Part shown: positions 50,934 to 60,993 of the stretch, in pieces
How the letters are laid out: each line of letters begins with the position of its first letter
How positions within the stretch are numbered: the first letter of the stretch is position 1
Origin: Micromonospora luteifusca
GTDB taxonomy: Bacteria > Actinomycetota > Actinomycetes > Mycobacteriales > Micromonosporaceae
DNA: 64,000 nt
Direction of reading: 5' to 3'
NCBI RefSeq assembly: GCF_016907275.1
Contig: NZ_JAFBBP010000001.1
Coordinates: forward strand, 3,462,001-3,526,000
Notes under the pieces: model-generated
The model's input: only the letters and a program-made list of their open reading frames with translations
Told to the model about the DNA's origin: nothing
The model's database searches: none
Program-made: the position numbers and the translations under genes

Positions 50934-51428
50934 TCAGGCCTCGCCCGGTCTGATGTGCCCGGTGGCGGCCCGCCGGGCCCGCCAGCGCTCACCCAGTGAG
51001 TCGATTTCCTCCTGGACGAAAATGAAGAAGTCGCGCATCTCGGCCACCCGTTCACCGGCTTGCGTCTCGGCGCCGAGAGCGGCCACCCCGGCCTCGGCCA
51101 CGTCGATGAACGTCTTGTAGATCCCGGTCTTGGTGATGGTGGCCTCGTACCAGGGATTGTCCGGCATCCGGTAGCGGTCCCGGCGGGACCGGGGGACCGG
51201 CTCGCGGATCAGCATGCCGAACTGGGTGAGGTAGCGGACCGCGCCGCTGACCGCCGCTGCGCTCACTCCGAGCCGCTCGCCGATCTCGGCGGCGGTGAGG
51301 GGGTCGTCCGAGCTCATCACGGTGAACAGCACCCGGGCGGCCATCCGCGGGGAACCCACCTCGGCGAAGGTCAACGCCATCCGTTCGACGAAGAGGTGCA
51401 CCGGGTCGTGGCCGTCAGCGGCTGCCAT
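50934..51428 (-). CDS. MarR/GbsR-type regulator of the divergent ABC exporter
   Basis: This 164-aa winged-helix protein has PLTAAEIGERLGVSAAAVSGAVRYL as recognition helix and a wing region (IREPVPRSRRDRYRMP), with N- and C-terminal dimer helices (FVERMALTFAEVGSPRMA; ERVAEMRDFFIFVQEEI). AGGAG lies nine bases before the ATG. It is divergent from the ABC-2 exporter at 51520 with a palindrome in the gap, so it is the likely repressor. The longer frame upstream is antisense to the exporter and not used. Confidence 0.85.
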   Translation of the reverse strand: MAAADGHDPVHLFVERMALTFAEVGSPRMAARVLFTVMSSDDPLTAAEIGERLGVSAAAVSGAVRYLTQFGMLIREPVPRSRRDRYRMPDNPWYEATITKTGIYKTFIDVAEAGVAALGAETQAGERVAEMRDFFIFVQEEIDSLGERWRARRAATGHIRPGEA

Positions 51429-51483
51429 GACGATCTCTCCTGTCTGCTCGTGTGGCCCCGATGGTGCCCCGGATCTCACAGTC

Positions 51484-51499
51484 TTCACAACTTTGTGAA
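51484..51499. promoter_or_regulatory. Operator palindrome before the ABC exporter
   Basis: TTCACAA-CT-TTGTGAA is a perfect 7-bp inverted repeat in the 91-bp divergent gap, about 20-35 bases upstream of the ABC ATPase start. Confidence 0.7.
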
Positions 51500-51519
51500 A
51501 CGAGTGTAGCTTCCGATAT

Positions 51520-52419
51520 ATGGAAACTCCCATTGAAGTGTCCGGCCTGGTCAAGACCTTCGGCCGGACCAGGGCGCTCGACGGTCTCGACCTGACCGTC
51601 CGTGCCGGCGAGGTGCACGGCTTCCTCGGCCCGAACGGCGCAGGCAAGTCGACCACCATCCGGGCACTGCTCGGACTGCTTCGGACGGACGCGGGGGCCG
51701 TCCGCCTGCTCGGTGGTGACCCGTGGCGCGACGCGGTGGCCCTGCATCGTCGGTTGGCGTACGTGCCGGGCGACGTGACGCTCTGGCCCAACCTCTCCGG
51801 CGGCGAGGTCATCGACCTGCTCGGCCGAATGCGCGGCGGCCTCGACCCAGGCCGGCGGGCCGAGCTGTTGGACTCCTTCGAGCTGGACCCGCGCAAGAAG
51901 GGGCGGGCCTACTCCAAGGGCAACCGGCAGAAGGTCGGCCTGGTGGCAGCTCTCGCCTCGGACGCCGAACTGCTCATCCTGGACGAGCCGACCTCCGGGC
52001 TGGACCCGCTGATGGAGGAGGTGTTCCAGCACTGGGTCCGTCGCGCGAAGACCGACGGTCGCACCGTGCTGCTCTCCAGCCACATCCTGGCCGAGGTCGA
52101 GGCGCTCTGCGACCGGGTGACGATCATCCGCAACGGGCGGGACGTGGAAACCGGCACTTTGACCGAGCTGCGCCACCTGCGCCGCACCTCGATCGAGGCC
52201 GAGCTGACCGGCAATGTGGACGGGCTGGGTCACCTCGCCGGTGTCCACGACCTGCGGGTGGACGGGCACCGGGTGCGCTTCGACGTGGACAACGTCGCGC
52301 TGGACGCGGCGCTGCGTCGGCTCACCGAGATCGGCGTACGAAGTCTGGTCAGCCAGCCGCCGACACTTGAGGAGCTGTTCCTGCGGCACTACCAGACCGA
52401 GACGGCGGTGCGGTCGTGA
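51520..52419 (+). CDS. ABC-2 exporter ATP-binding protein
   Basis: This 299-aa ATPase has Walker A ([18 protein letters not shown]), signature [15 protein letters not shown] and Walker B ([16 protein letters not shown]), plus the H-loop [13 protein letters not shown]. The C-terminal ~90 residues are the usual regulatory tail of ABC-2 antibiotic-type exporters. It pairs with the overlapping permease gene. The divergent MarR-like protein likely controls it. The substrate is unknown; such pairs often export polyketide-like compounds. Confidence 0.93.
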   Translation: METPIEVSGLVKTFGRTRALDGLDLTVRAGEVHGFLGPNGAGKSTTIRALLGLLRTDAGAVRLLGGDPWRDAVALHRRLAYVPGDVTLWPNLSGGEVIDLLGRMRGGLDPGRRAELLDSFELDPRKKGRAYSKGNRQKVGLVAALASDAELLILDEPTSGLDPLMEEVFQHWVRRAKTDGRTVLLSSHILAEVEALCDRVTIIRNGRDVETGTLTELRHLRRTSIEAELTGNVDGLGHLAGVHDLRVDGHRVRFDVDNVALDAALRRLTEIGVRSLVSQPPTLEELFLRHYQTETAVRS

Positions 52420-54089
52420 GCGTGCGGAGTGAGCCGGGCTTGCGAGCCCCGCAGTCGCGAACGAAAGGCAGCTCAGTTACCGCCTTCACCGGGACCCGGC
52501 ATCTGATGCGCCTCATTCTGCGCCGGGACCGGGTGCTGCTGCCGATCTGGATCCTGCTGCTGGCCGTGCTGCCGGCCAGCTACGCCAGCACGTACGCCGG
52601 GCTGTACCCGACCGTCGCCGAGCGGGCTGCGTACCTGGCCGGCACAGCGAGCAACCCGTCGATCGTCGCCCTGCTCGGCCCGGTCTACGGCGACAGCGTC
52701 GGCGCCCTCACCGTCCAGCGGGCCGGCCTCCTGGCGCTGATCGTCGGGCTGATCGGCGTGCTCACCGTTGTCCGGCACACCCGCACCGAGGAGGAGGCCG
52801 GTCGGCGGGAGTTGCTCGGCGCGACCGTGCTGGGCCGGTACGCCGGGCTGACCGCCGCGCTGCTGGTGACGTACGCCGCGAATGTGCTGCTCGGCCTGCT
52901 CACCGCCGGCGGCCTGGTCGCCGCCGGCCTGCCCGGCGCGGGTTCGGTGCTCTTCGGCGCCGGCATGGCGCTCACCGGGATCGTCTTCGCCACGGTCGGC
53001 GGGCTGGCCGCGCAGCTCACCGAGAGCGCGAGTGGGGCCCGTGGGATCGGCCTGGGCGCGCTCGGGCTGGCCTTCGTGCTGCGGCTGGGCGGCGATGCCG
53101 GTGGTTCCGGCGGCACCGGCGGGAGCGCCGAATGGCTGAGCTGGCTCTCGCCCCTGGGCTGGGCGGCACGGGGTCGGGCCTACGCCGATGAGCGCTGGTG
53201 GGTGCTGCTGCTGCCGGTGCTGTTCAGCGCGGTGGTCGCGCTCGTCGCGTACCCCGTCTCGGTCCGCCGTGACCTCGGCGCGGGGGTGTTCCCGTCCCGG
53301 CTCGGCCCGGCCACCGCCGGTGCGGGGCTGGCCGGCCCGTTCGGCCTGGCCTGGCGGCTGCACCGGGGCCAACTGCTCGGCTGGACCGTCGGTTTCGGGC
53401 TGCTCGGCCTGGTGCTCGGCGGTGCGGCGGACGCCGCTGGTGACGCTGTGCAGGGCAACCAGCAGCTCGTCGAGATCCTTTCCCGGCTCGGTGGCAGCTC
53501 CGCGCTCGCCGAGGCGTACCTCGGTGGGACGTTGAGCTTGACCGCGTTGGCCGCCGCCGGTTACGGCATCCAGACGGCGCTGCGGGCGCGGGCGGAGGAG
53601 ACCGCCGGACGGGTCGAACCGCTGCTGGCGACGGCGGTGAGTCGGGCCCGATGGCTGGCGGCGCATCTGGTCTTCGCGCTGTTCGGGCCGGCGGTGGTGC
53701 TGGCCGTTACCGGGCTCGCCACCGGGCTGGCCTACGGGCTCAGCGTCTCCGACGTCGGCGGCGAGCTGCCGCGGCTGCTCGGTGCCGGGCTGGCCCAGGT
53801 GCCTGCGGCCTGGGTGCTGGCCGGGCTGGCGGCGCTGCTGGTCGGCGGGCTGCCCCGCTTCTCCGCGGGCGCCTGGGCGGTGCTCGGCGGCTGTCTGCTG
53901 CTCGGTCAGCTCGGTGCGGTGTTGAAGTTGGACCAGTGGGCGCTGGATCTCTCCCCGTTCACCCACACCCCGCAGGTCCTCGGTCAGGACTGGTCCGTGA
54001 CCCCGCTGGTCGCCCTGACCGTCGCGGCAGCCGCCCTCCTGGCTCTGGCCCTACTGACCTTCCAAAAACGCGACATCCCAACCCCCTGA
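52416..54089 (+). CDS. ABC-2 type exporter permease
   Basis: This 557-aa membrane protein has about 12 hydrophobic helices, which is twice the usual ABC-2 permease number and suggests a fused dimer. The first helix is [18 protein letters not shown], and later helices include [22 protein letters not shown] and [17 protein letters not shown]. This size is typical of actinobacterial polyketide-antibiotic exporter permeases. The GTG start overlaps the ATPase stop by four bases (GTGA). It ends before a strong hairpin at 54135. Confidence 0.85.
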   Translation: MSVRSEPGLRAPQSRTKGSSVTAFTGTRHLMRLILRRDRVLLPIWILLLAVLPASYASTYAGLYPTVAERAAYLAGTASNPSIVALLGPVYGDSVGALTVQRAGLLALIVGLIGVLTVVRHTRTEEEAGRRELLGATVLGRYAGLTAALLVTYAANVLLGLLTAGGLVAAGLPGAGSVLFGAGMALTGIVFATVGGLAAQLTESASGARGIGLGALGLAFVLRLGGDAGGSGGTGGSAEWLSWLSPLGWAARGRAYADERWWVLLLPVLFSAVVALVAYPVSVRRDLGAGVFPSRLGPATAGAGLAGPFGLAWRLHRGQLLGWTVGFGLLGLVLGGAADAAGDAVQGNQQLVEILSRLGGSSALAEAYLGGTLSLTALAAAGYGIQTALRARAEETAGRVEPLLATAVSRARWLAAHLVFALFGPAVVLAVTGLATGLAYGLSVSDVGGELPRLLGAGLAQVPAAWVLAGLAALLVGGLPRFSAGAWAVLGGCLLLGQLGAVLKLDQWALDLSPFTHTPQVLGQDWSVTPLVALTVAAAALLALALLTFQKRDIPTP

Positions 54090-54134
54090 CCCCTCAACCC
54101 CCCCCAGGTGCCTGCCCCCCCGCCTGACCTCGTC

Positions 54135-54189
54135 GATCATGAGGTTATTGCCCTGACACGCCGAGGCGGATGGCAATAACCTCATGATC
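54135..54189. terminator. 55-bp hairpin with perfect 18-bp stem
   Basis: GATCATGAGGTTATTGCC and its exact complement flank a 19-nt loop. It lies between the exporter permease and the convergent STAS gene, and can terminate both. Like the hairpin at 36961 it begins and ends with GATCA-type sequence. Confidence 0.75.
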
Positions 54190-54241
54190 AACAAGCGCTG
54201 AGGTGGGGGCCGGGAGGGGGCGGGGCGGGGAGGGGGCGGGG

Positions 54242-54577
54242 TTAGCCGGTGGGCTGGTCGTTGCGGATCATCAGGGCGCTGCGGAGGCCGGTGATGTCCA
54301 GGACGCGGATCAGGAAATCACCCACGTGGGTCAGCATCAGCAGGCTCTGCGCGTGGCTGGCCTTGCGGCTGAGCACCACCAGCGTGCCCAGGCCCTGCGA
54401 GTCGCAGAAGGTGACGCCGCCAAGATCGAGCACGATCTTCGGTGGCGGGTCGGCCAGCACCTCGTTCACCACCGTGGAGAGCTGGGCGGCCGTGAGCATG
54501 TCGATCTCACCGGCCAGGCGCAGGACTGCTTCATCGCCCGTTCGGTGTAGCGTGATGGACAGTTCGGCACGATCCAC
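54242..54577 (-). CDS. STAS-domain anti-anti-sigma protein
   Basis: This 111-aa STAS domain has the serine site in LDLGGVTFCDSQGLGTLVVL, as in SpoIIAA/RsbV, followed by helix VVLSRKASHAQSL. It may be another substrate of the SpoIIE phosphatases of the window. No kinase or sigma factor is adjacent, so it could act in trans. It is convergent with the ABC permease and about 210 bp from hemL. Confidence 0.85.
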   Translation of the reverse strand: MDRAELSITLHRTGDEAVLRLAGEIDMLTAAQLSTVVNEVLADPPPKIVLDLGGVTFCDSQGLGTLVVLSRKASHAQSLLMLTHVGDFLIRVLDITGLRSALMIRNDQPTG

Positions 54578-54788
54578 CCGGCCAGCCTAGCGCGATCCGA
54601 CCGACAGGGCCCGTTGAGGCGGCGAGCCGTCGCCGGGCCAAGTCGCGAGCCGCGCCCGCCGAGGTCACGAGCCGTCGCCTTGGTTTCGCGTCGCCGCTGC
54701 TGGCTGGCACCGACCGTGGGTGAGCCCGGTAACCCCGGCGCGGGGTGGGTGCTGGTTGACCGTCCGGCGCTGACACAATGGCGGCATC

Positions 54789-56126
54789 GTGACCGACATC
54801 TTTCCAGCCGGATCCGGCCGTTACCCGGCCGAAGCGCCGGCCTCCGAGGCCCTGTTCGACCGCGCCCGCGCCATCGTGCCGGGCGGGGTCAACTCCCCCG
54901 TGCGCGCCTTCCAGGCAGTCGGCGGCAGCCCACGCTTCATGGTTCGTGGCGAGGGTCCGTGGCTGTTCGACGCCGATGGCCGCCGCTACGTCGACCTGGT
55001 CTGCTCCTGGGGTCCGCTGATCCTCGGGCACGCCCACCCGGAGGTGGTGGACGCCGTTCAGGCCGCCGCCGCCCTGGGCACCAGCTTCGGCACTCCCACC
55101 CCGGGCGAGGTGGAGTTGGCCACCGAACTCGTTGCCCGGACCCCGATGGAGCAGGTCCGCCTGGTCAACTCCGGCACCGAGGCGACCATGTCGGCGATCC
55201 GGCTGGCCCGCGGCTTCACCGGCCGATCGAAGATCGTCAAGTTCGCCGGGTGCTACCACGGGCACGTCGACGCGCTGCTCGCCTCCGCCGGGTCCGGCGT
55301 GGCCACCCTGGGCCTGCCCGACTCGCCCGGCGTGACCGGGGCGGCGGCCAGCGAGACGATCGTGCTTCCGTACAACGACATCCGGGCCGTCGAGGAGGCC
55401 TTCGCCGCCGAGGGCCCGCACATCGCCGCGGTGATCACCGAAGCTGCCGCCGGCAACATGGGCGTGGTGGCACCCCGCGACGGTTTCAACCAGCAGCTCG
55501 CCCGGATCGCGCACGCGCACGGCGCCCTGCTGGTCGTGGACGAGGTGATGACCGGGTTCCGGGTCTCCCGCGCCGGGTGGCACGGCCTCGACCCCTCCGA
55601 CGCCGACCTGTGGACGTACGGCAAGGTCATGGGCGGTGGCCTACCCGCCGCCGCGTTCGGCGGGCGTGCGGACATCATGGCGCGACTCGCCCCGGCCGGC
55701 CCGGTCTACCAGGCCGGCACGCTCTCCGGTAACCCGCTCGCCTGCGCCGCCGGCCTGGCCACACTTCGGCTCGCCGACGACGCGCTGTACCACCGCCTCG
55801 ACTCCACGGCCGCCGCCGTGGGCAAGCTGGCGTCCGACGCGCTGGCCGCCGCCGGGGTCCCGCACCGACTGTCGTACGCGGGCAGCATGTTCTCGATCTT
55901 CTTCACCGACGCCGACGTGGTCGACTACGACAGCGCCCGCACCCAGCAGGTGCCGGCGTTCAAGGCGTTCTTCCACGCGATGCTCGCCGCTGGCGTCTAC
56001 CTGCCGCCGAGCGCGTTCGAGTCGTGGTTCGTGTCGGCGGCGATCGACGACGCCGCTCTGGAGCACATCGCCGACGCGCTGCCCACGGCGGCGAACGCGG
56101 CGGCAGCGGCTGGTCACGGGGGGTAA
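54789..56126 (+). CDS. hemL: Glutamate-1-semialdehyde 2,1-aminomutase
   Basis: This 445-aa PLP enzyme converts glutamate-1-semialdehyde to 5-aminolevulinate, the C5 route to heme. Motifs include [18 protein letters not shown] [18 protein letters not shown] at the N-terminus, [30 protein letters not shown] and the PLP lysine K279 in [14 protein letters not shown]. The GTG start at 54789 fits family length. It begins a run of plus-strand genes for heme/cytochrome c maturation, each separated by few or no bases after the phosphatase. Confidence 0.95.
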   Translation: MTDIFPAGSGRYPAEAPASEALFDRARAIVPGGVNSPVRAFQAVGGSPRFMVRGEGPWLFDADGRRYVDLVCSWGPLILGHAHPEVVDAVQAAAALGTSFGTPTPGEVELATELVARTPMEQVRLVNSGTEATMSAIRLARGFTGRSKIVKFAGCYHGHVDALLASAGSGVATLGLPDSPGVTGAAASETIVLPYNDIRAVEEAFAAEGPHIAAVITEAAAGNMGVVAPRDGFNQQLARIAHAHGALLVVDEVMTGFRVSRAGWHGLDPSDADLWTYGKVMGGGLPAAAFGGRADIMARLAPAGPVYQAGTLSGNPLACAAGLATLRLADDALYHRLDSTAAAVGKLASDALAAAGVPHRLSYAGSMFSIFFTDADVVDYDSARTQQVPAFKAFFHAMLAAGVYLPPSAFESWFVSAAIDDAALEHIADALPTAANAAAAAGHGG

Positions 56127-56132
56127 AAAACC

Positions 56133-56780
56133 TTGAGTAAGACGGTGGTCCACGTGCTCCGGCACGGCGAGGTGTACAACCCCGGCCAGATTCTCTACGG
56201 TCGGCTGCCCGGTTTCCGCCTCTCCGAACTCGGCGTGCAGATGGCCAAGGCCGCCGCGCAGGGCCTGGCCGAGCGGGAGGTCGTGCACGTGGTGGCCAGC
56301 CCGTTGGAGCGCGCCCAGCAGACCGCCGAGCCCATTGCCGCCCAGTTCGGGTTGCCGGTCGGGGTGGACGAGCGGCTGATCGAGAGCGCCAACTGGTTCG
56401 AGGGCAAGAAGGTGTCCCCGGGTGACGGGTCGTTCCGCGACCCGCGTAACTGGTGGGTGCTGCGCGACCCGGTGACCCCGTCCTGGGGCGAGGCGTACCG
56501 GGTGATCGCCGAGCGGATGTTCGCGGCTGTGCACGCCGCACGGGTCGCCGCCGAGGGGCGCGAGGCGGTGCTGGTGTCGCACCAGCTCCCGATCTGGACG
56601 CTGCGCCGCTACGTCGAGCGCAAGCGGCTCTGGCACGACCCGCGCAAGCGGCAGTGCGGGCTGGCGAGCCTCACCTCGTTCCACTTCGACGGCGCGAAGG
56701 TGGTGGGCATCGGCTACAGCGAGCCGGCAGCGCACCTGATCGCTCTCTCCGCGACCGCCCGGACGGCCAAGGGGGCCTGA
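56133..56780 (+). CDS. Histidine phosphatase (phosphoglycerate mutase-like)
   Basis: This 215-aa protein has the RHG active-site motif at R10-H11-G12 (VVHVLRHGEVYN), a second catalytic region ASPLERAQQTAEPIAA and EAVLVSHQLPIWTL with the second His. The substrate is not indicated. The start is a TTG preceded by a G-rich site. Stop and next ATG overlap (TGATG), so it is coupled to the tlpA-like gene. Confidence 0.88.
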   Translation: MSKTVVHVLRHGEVYNPGQILYGRLPGFRLSELGVQMAKAAAQGLAEREVVHVVASPLERAQQTAEPIAAQFGLPVGVDERLIESANWFEGKKVSPGDGSFRDPRNWWVLRDPVTPSWGEAYRVIAERMFAAVHAARVAAEGREAVLVSHQLPIWTLRRYVERKRLWHDPRKRQCGLASLTSFHFDGAKVVGIGYSEPAAHLIALSATARTAKGA

Positions 56781-57346
56781 TGAACGCCCGGAGGTGGACC
56801 GCCGGTCTGCTCGCCACCGTCGCCGCGGTGGCGCTGGCCGGCTGCACGTCGAAGGGGCAGGAGAAGACCTGCACGACCACCACCGACGGGATCTTCGAGT
56901 GCGCCCCGGACCAGCGCTCGGCACCCCCGAAGCTCGCGGGTGAGCTGCTCGCCGGCGGCACCTACGACGTCAGCCAGGCCCGGGGCCAGGTCGCGGTCGT
57001 CAACTTCTGGGGTTCCTGGTGCCCGCCCTGCCGGGCCGAGGCCGACGACCTGGAGGCCACCTACCAGGCCACCAAGGGCTCCGGGGTGAGCTTCCTCGGC
57101 ATCAACGTCCAGGACTCACGGGACAAGGCCAAGGCGTTCGAGGAGGGCCGGGTCACCTATCCGAGCCTGTTCGACCCGTCCAGCCGGCTGGCGCTCGACC
57201 TGGACATCCCGCCGAACACCGTCCCGGCGACAGTGGTCCTCGACCGTGACGGTCGGATCGCCGTGGTGATCCGTCGCGCCGTGACGCAGGACGAGCTGAG
57301 GCCGATCGTCGAACGGATCGCGGCCGAGAAACCGGCGTCGAGCTGA
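56780..57346 (+). CDS. resA: TlpA/ResA-like thioredoxin lipoprotein
   Basis: This 188-aa protein has a lipoprotein signal peptide with lipobox LAGC (Cys near residue 22) and a thioredoxin fold with C81-P-P-C84 in FWGSWCPPCRAEADDL. It probably keeps apocytochrome c cysteines reduced for heme attachment outside the membrane. Gene order next to ccdA, resB and ccsB strongly supports this. The ATG overlaps the phosphatase stop, and its own stop overlaps the ccdA start. Confidence 0.9.
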   Translation: MNARRWTAGLLATVAAVALAGCTSKGQEKTCTTTTDGIFECAPDQRSAPPKLAGELLAGGTYDVSQARGQVAVVNFWGSWCPPCRAEADDLEATYQATKGSGVSFLGINVQDSRDKAKAFEEGRVTYPSLFDPSSRLALDLDIPPNTVPATVVLDRDGRIAVVIRRAVTQDELRPIVERIAAEKPASS

Positions 57347-58197
57347 TGGGCGAGACCTTCAAGGAGCTGGCCCTGAGCGGGCCGCTGCTGCTCGCCATCG
57401 GCGCGGCGGTGCTCGCCGGCCTGGTCAGCTTCCTCTCCCCGTGCGTGCTCCCACTGGTTCCCGGCTACCTCTCGTACGTCACCGGCCTGGCCGGCGCCGA
57501 CCTCGAAGGCAGTGCGAAAAAGGGTGTCTCGGCGACGCCGGGTGCGCCGCTCGACGCTGCCGCCCAGCGCGACGGTGGGGGCGTCGCCGTACGGGAGCGG
57601 ATCGCTCGGGTCGGTGCCGTCAAGGGTCGGGTGCTCGCCGGGACGCTGCTCTTCATCGCCGGCTTCACAGTCGTCTTCGTCGCCACCGCGATCCTGTTCG
57701 CCGGCATCGGCCGGGTCTTCTTCGACTACAAGCGCGAGCTGCAGATCGGCGTCGGCGCGCTGATCATCGTGCTCGGTCTGGGCTACCTCGGGATGATTCC
57801 CGCCCTGCAACGCGAGTTCCGGATCTCCCGGCTGCCGTCGGCCGGGCTGCTCGGCGCACCGGTCTTCGGCGCGGTCTTCGCACTCAGTTGGGTGCCCTGC
57901 ACCGGCCCCACGCTCGGCGCGGTGATGGGCATGGCCGCCACGAGCGGCCAGAGCGACCGCGCCGTGGTGCTCGCCGTGGCGTACTGCCTCGGGTTGGGGA
58001 TACCGTTCGTCGTCTTCGGGCTGGGCTTCGAGCGCCTGCTCGGGGTCTTCCGCGCCGTCCGGCGCAACAGCCGCTGGGTCACCCGGGTCGGCGGCGCCCT
58101 GCTCATCCTGATCGGCCTGGCGCTGGTCACCGGCGGATGGCAGAGCTTCGTGATCTGGTTGCAGACCACCGTCGGGGTGGGCGAGGTGAGCATCTGA
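57346..58197 (+). CDS. ccdA: CcdA-type thiol-disulfide transporter
   Basis: This 283-aa membrane protein has about six helices. The first redox Cys is in LVSFLSPCVLPLVPGYL and the second in FALSWVPCTGPTLGAVM, both in the classic DsbD/CcdA P-C-x positions. It passes electrons across the membrane to ResA for cytochrome c maturation. An insertion of about 45 residues after the first pair (GSAKKGVSATPG ... IARVGAVKGR) is longer than in Bacillus CcdA. It is in a tight operon with resA and resB. Confidence 0.92.
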   Translation: MGETFKELALSGPLLLAIGAAVLAGLVSFLSPCVLPLVPGYLSYVTGLAGADLEGSAKKGVSATPGAPLDAAAQRDGGGVAVRERIARVGAVKGRVLAGTLLFIAGFTVVFVATAILFAGIGRVFFDYKRELQIGVGALIIVLGLGYLGMIPALQREFRISRLPSAGLLGAPVFGAVFALSWVPCTGPTLGAVMGMAATSGQSDRAVVLAVAYCLGLGIPFVVFGLGFERLLGVFRAVRRNSRWVTRVGGALLILIGLALVTGGWQSFVIWLQTTVGVGEVSI

Positions 58198-59840
58198 TGA
58201 CGGTTGTCGACGACCGGCCGGAGACCGTGGCCCCGGCGCCTCGGCGCCGACCCAACCGGCTGCTGGCGCTGCTGCGCAACTCGTGGCGGCAGCTCACCAG
58301 CATGCGTACGGCGCTGATCCTGCTCTTCCTGCTCGCGGTCGCCGCCATTCCCGGTTCGGTGCTGCCGCAGCGGGGGATCAGCCCGGAGAAGGTCAACCAG
58401 TACTTCGTCGACCACCCGGACTGGGCCCCCCGGCTGGACCGGATCGGCGCGTTCGAGGTCTTCGGCTCGGTCTGGTTCTCCGCGATCTACCTGCTGCTGT
58501 TCACGTCCCTGATCGGCTGCATCACGCCCCGGCTGCGCGATCACATCCGGGCGCTGCGGTCCCGTCCGCCGGCCGCGCCGAAGCGGATGGCACGGCTGCC
58601 GCAGCACACCGTGCTGCCCGCCCCGCCCGGTGGCGCGGCGGCGGTTGCCGAGGTGCTGCGCAAGCGCCGCTGGCGTGTCGAGGTGCGTGGCGACGAGGTC
58701 TCCGCCGAGAAGGGCTACCTCAAGGAGACCGGCAACCTGCTGTTCCACACCTCGCTCATCGCGGTGCTGATCGGCGTCGGGCTCGGCTCGTGGTACGGGT
58801 GGAGCGGCAACCGGCTGCTGGTGGCCGGCGCGGACAACTCGTTCTGCAACACCCGGCAGCAGTACGCCGAGGCGAAACTCGGCCCCCGGGTGGACAGCGC
58901 GGACCTGCCCCGCTTCTGCCTGCGGCTGGACGACTTCCAGGCCCGGTTCCTCGACAGCGGCCAGCCGGAGTTCTTCAATGCCACGGTCACCGTCGACGGC
59001 CCGGACGAGCCCACCCGCAGCGCGAACTTCTCGGTGAACGCGCCGCTGCGCCTGAACGACGCGAGCGTCTACCTGCTCGGCCACGGATACGCCCCGGTGA
59101 TCCGCTACACCGACCGTTTCGGCAACAGCCAGATCAGTGACGAGCCGTTCCTGACGACCGGCGACATGGGCCTGACCAGCGAAGGGCTGGCGGCCTTCCC
59201 GGACGCCAACGTCGACCCGGCCACGGGTCAGCGGGCACCGGACCAGCAGATGGCGTTCACCGGCATCTACCTGCCCACGGCACCCGAGCAGCCGCCGATG
59301 GTCCGCTCGCAGTATCCGACCGAACGCAACCCGGTGCTGAACCTGGTCGCGTACCGGGGCAACCTGGGCCTGGACGCGGGCATCCCCACCTCGATCTACC
59401 AGCTCGACCAGCGGCAGGTGCGGACCGGGAAGGTCAAGGAGGTCGGCACCAAACTGCTCCGCAAGGGCGAGACCTGGACGCTGGACGACGGCACCACTGT
59501 CGAGTTCCTGGGCACCGAGCGGTACGTGACGCTCTCCATTCGGCACGACCCGGGCGCGACGCCGCTGTTGATCAGCTGTGGCTTCCTGCTGGTCGGGCTG
59601 ATGGGCTCGCTGTTCGGGCGACGCCGTCGGGTGTGGTTCCGGGTGACCTCGCCCGACCCCACGGAAGAATCTCCGACGGGCGGTAGTAGCTTGATGGAGG
59701 CCGGTGGGTTGCCGCGCACCGACTATCCAGGGTTCGCCGAGGAGTTCGCCCAGCTCATCGCCGCGGTCAGCGGTGCCGATCGGTCTGGCGTGAGCGCTGA
59801 CTCAGGTGACCGGGCTGGCGTGCGAGAAGGAGCCGAGTGA
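58197..59840 (+). CDS. resB: ResB cytochrome c biogenesis protein
   Basis: This 547-aa protein has helices near the N-terminus (TALILLFLLAVAAIPGSVLPQR, WFSAIYLLLFTSLIGCI), a third at GNLLFHTSLIAVLIGVGLGSW, then a large extracytoplasmic domain, and a last helix TPLLISCGFLLVGLMGSLFG. This is the ResB/CcsB-like half of the system II heme-handling and ligation complex with CcsA. The start ATG overlaps the ccdA stop (TGATG). The C-terminal tail beyond the last helix is long and unstructured. Confidence 0.92.
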   Translation: MTVVDDRPETVAPAPRRRPNRLLALLRNSWRQLTSMRTALILLFLLAVAAIPGSVLPQRGISPEKVNQYFVDHPDWAPRLDRIGAFEVFGSVWFSAIYLLLFTSLIGCITPRLRDHIRALRSRPPAAPKRMARLPQHTVLPAPPGGAAAVAEVLRKRRWRVEVRGDEVSAEKGYLKETGNLLFHTSLIAVLIGVGLGSWYGWSGNRLLVAGADNSFCNTRQQYAEAKLGPRVDSADLPRFCLRLDDFQARFLDSGQPEFFNATVTVDGPDEPTRSANFSVNAPLRLNDASVYLLGHGYAPVIRYTDRFGNSQISDEPFLTTGDMGLTSEGLAAFPDANVDPATGQRAPDQQMAFTGIYLPTAPEQPPMVRSQYPTERNPVLNLVAYRGNLGLDAGIPTSIYQLDQRQVRTGKVKEVGTKLLRKGETWTLDDGTTVEFLGTERYVTLSIRHDPGATPLLISCGFLLVGLMGSLFGRRRRVWFRVTSPDPTEESPTGGSSLMEAGGLPRTDYPGFAEEFAQLIAAVSGADRSGVSADSGDRAGVREGAE

Positions 59841-60808
59841 TGTCCGCACTCTCCGACAATCTGGTGACCTTCGCGATCCTGGCGTACCTGGTCGCGATGA
59901 TCGGTCATGCCGTGGAGTACGCGTTGGGCAACGCGCGTACCCGAACCGCCGTGGCGGCTCCGGTCCGTGAGCTGGTGGGTGCCGGCGGTCCCGTTCCGAC
60001 GCCGTCCGCGCCGGTGCCGCCGTCGAAGGCGAACGGTCGGTCGAACGGGCGGGCCCGACTCGCGGGCCTGATCGCGGTGGGTGCCACCGCTGTCGCTGCC
60101 GTGCTGCACCTGGCGGCGCTGGTCACTCGGGGTCTCGCCGCGGACCGGATGCCCTGGGGCAACATGTACGAGTTCGTGCTCACGGTGACGTTCATCGGGG
60201 TCGCCGCGTGGCTGGTGGTGCTCTGGAAGCGGCCGTCGCTGCGTAAGCTCGGGCTGTTCCTGACCCTGGTGATGGTGCTGCTGGTCGCCACCGCCGAGCT
60301 GGTCCTGTACGTGCCGATCGTGCCGTTGGTGCCGGCACTGAACTCGTACTGGTTCGTCATCCACGTCTCGACCATCGTCTTCGCGTCCGGCATCTTCCTG
60401 CTCGGTGTGGTGCCGGCGGTCGGGTTCCTGCTGCGCAACGGGTACGAGCAGGGCAAGGGGAGCTTCCCGTACTCCCTGGCCAAGCGCCTGCCCGGTGCGG
60501 TCGGCCTGGAGCGGCTGACCTTCGCGCTGCACGCCTTCGCGTTCCCGATCTTCACCTTCGCGGTGATCGCCGGTGCCATCTGGGCCGAGGCGGCGTGGGG
60601 TCGGCCGTGGGGTTGGGACCCGAAGGAGACCTGGGCGTTCATCTCCTGGGTCGTGTACGCCGGTTACCTGCACGCCCGGGCCACGCCCAGCGTCAAGCGG
60701 AACGTGGCCACCTTGCTCGCGGTGCTCGGCTTCCTCACCATGCTGATGAACCTGTTCGGCGTGAACATCTTCTTCACCGGCCTGCACTCGTACGGCGGGC
60801 TGAGCTGA
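59840..60808 (+). CDS. ccsB: CcsA/CcsB heme-handling cytochrome c synthase subunit
   Basis: This 322-aa membrane protein of the system II synthase has eight or so helices and the tryptophan-rich signature WGRPWGWDPKETWAFISWVVYAGYLHARAT (WGxxWxWDPKETW), the heme-presenting WWD-type motif. His residues for heme are in LNSYWFVIHVSTIVFAS and LHAFAFPIF. It works with ResB. The ATG overlaps the resB stop (TGATG); a GTG one codon earlier is an alternative. It closes the operon. Confidence 0.93.
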   Translation: MSALSDNLVTFAILAYLVAMIGHAVEYALGNARTRTAVAAPVRELVGAGGPVPTPSAPVPPSKANGRSNGRARLAGLIAVGATAVAAVLHLAALVTRGLAADRMPWGNMYEFVLTVTFIGVAAWLVVLWKRPSLRKLGLFLTLVMVLLVATAELVLYVPIVPLVPALNSYWFVIHVSTIVFASGIFLLGVVPAVGFLLRNGYEQGKGSFPYSLAKRLPGAVGLERLTFALHAFAFPIFTFAVIAGAIWAEAAWGRPWGWDPKETWAFISWVVYAGYLHARATPSVKRNVATLLAVLGFLTMLMNLFGVNIFFTGLHSYGGLS

Positions 60809-60860
60809 CGTCGACGCCCGGCGTCAGCCGGGTGCGCAGCGTCCGCTCGCCCTGGACGGC

Positions 60861-60938
60861 TTGATCCACTCCAGGTCGGCGATGTGGCGGTATCCGGCGA
60901 CCTGGAAACCGCCACATCGGCGACCTGGTGTCGATCAA
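60861..60938. repeat. Dispersed ~77-bp palindromic repeat, copy C
   Basis: Arms TTGATCCACTCCAGGTCGGC ... GGCGGTATCC and GGAAACCGCC ... GATCAA match copies A and B. It lies in the gap after ccsB, near the convergent MarR gene. Confidence 0.75.
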
Positions 60939-60993
60939 GGCTCGACGCCGGTGGCAGGTGGCGCGGGCGACGGGGCGAGCGTTCGTGGCACGG

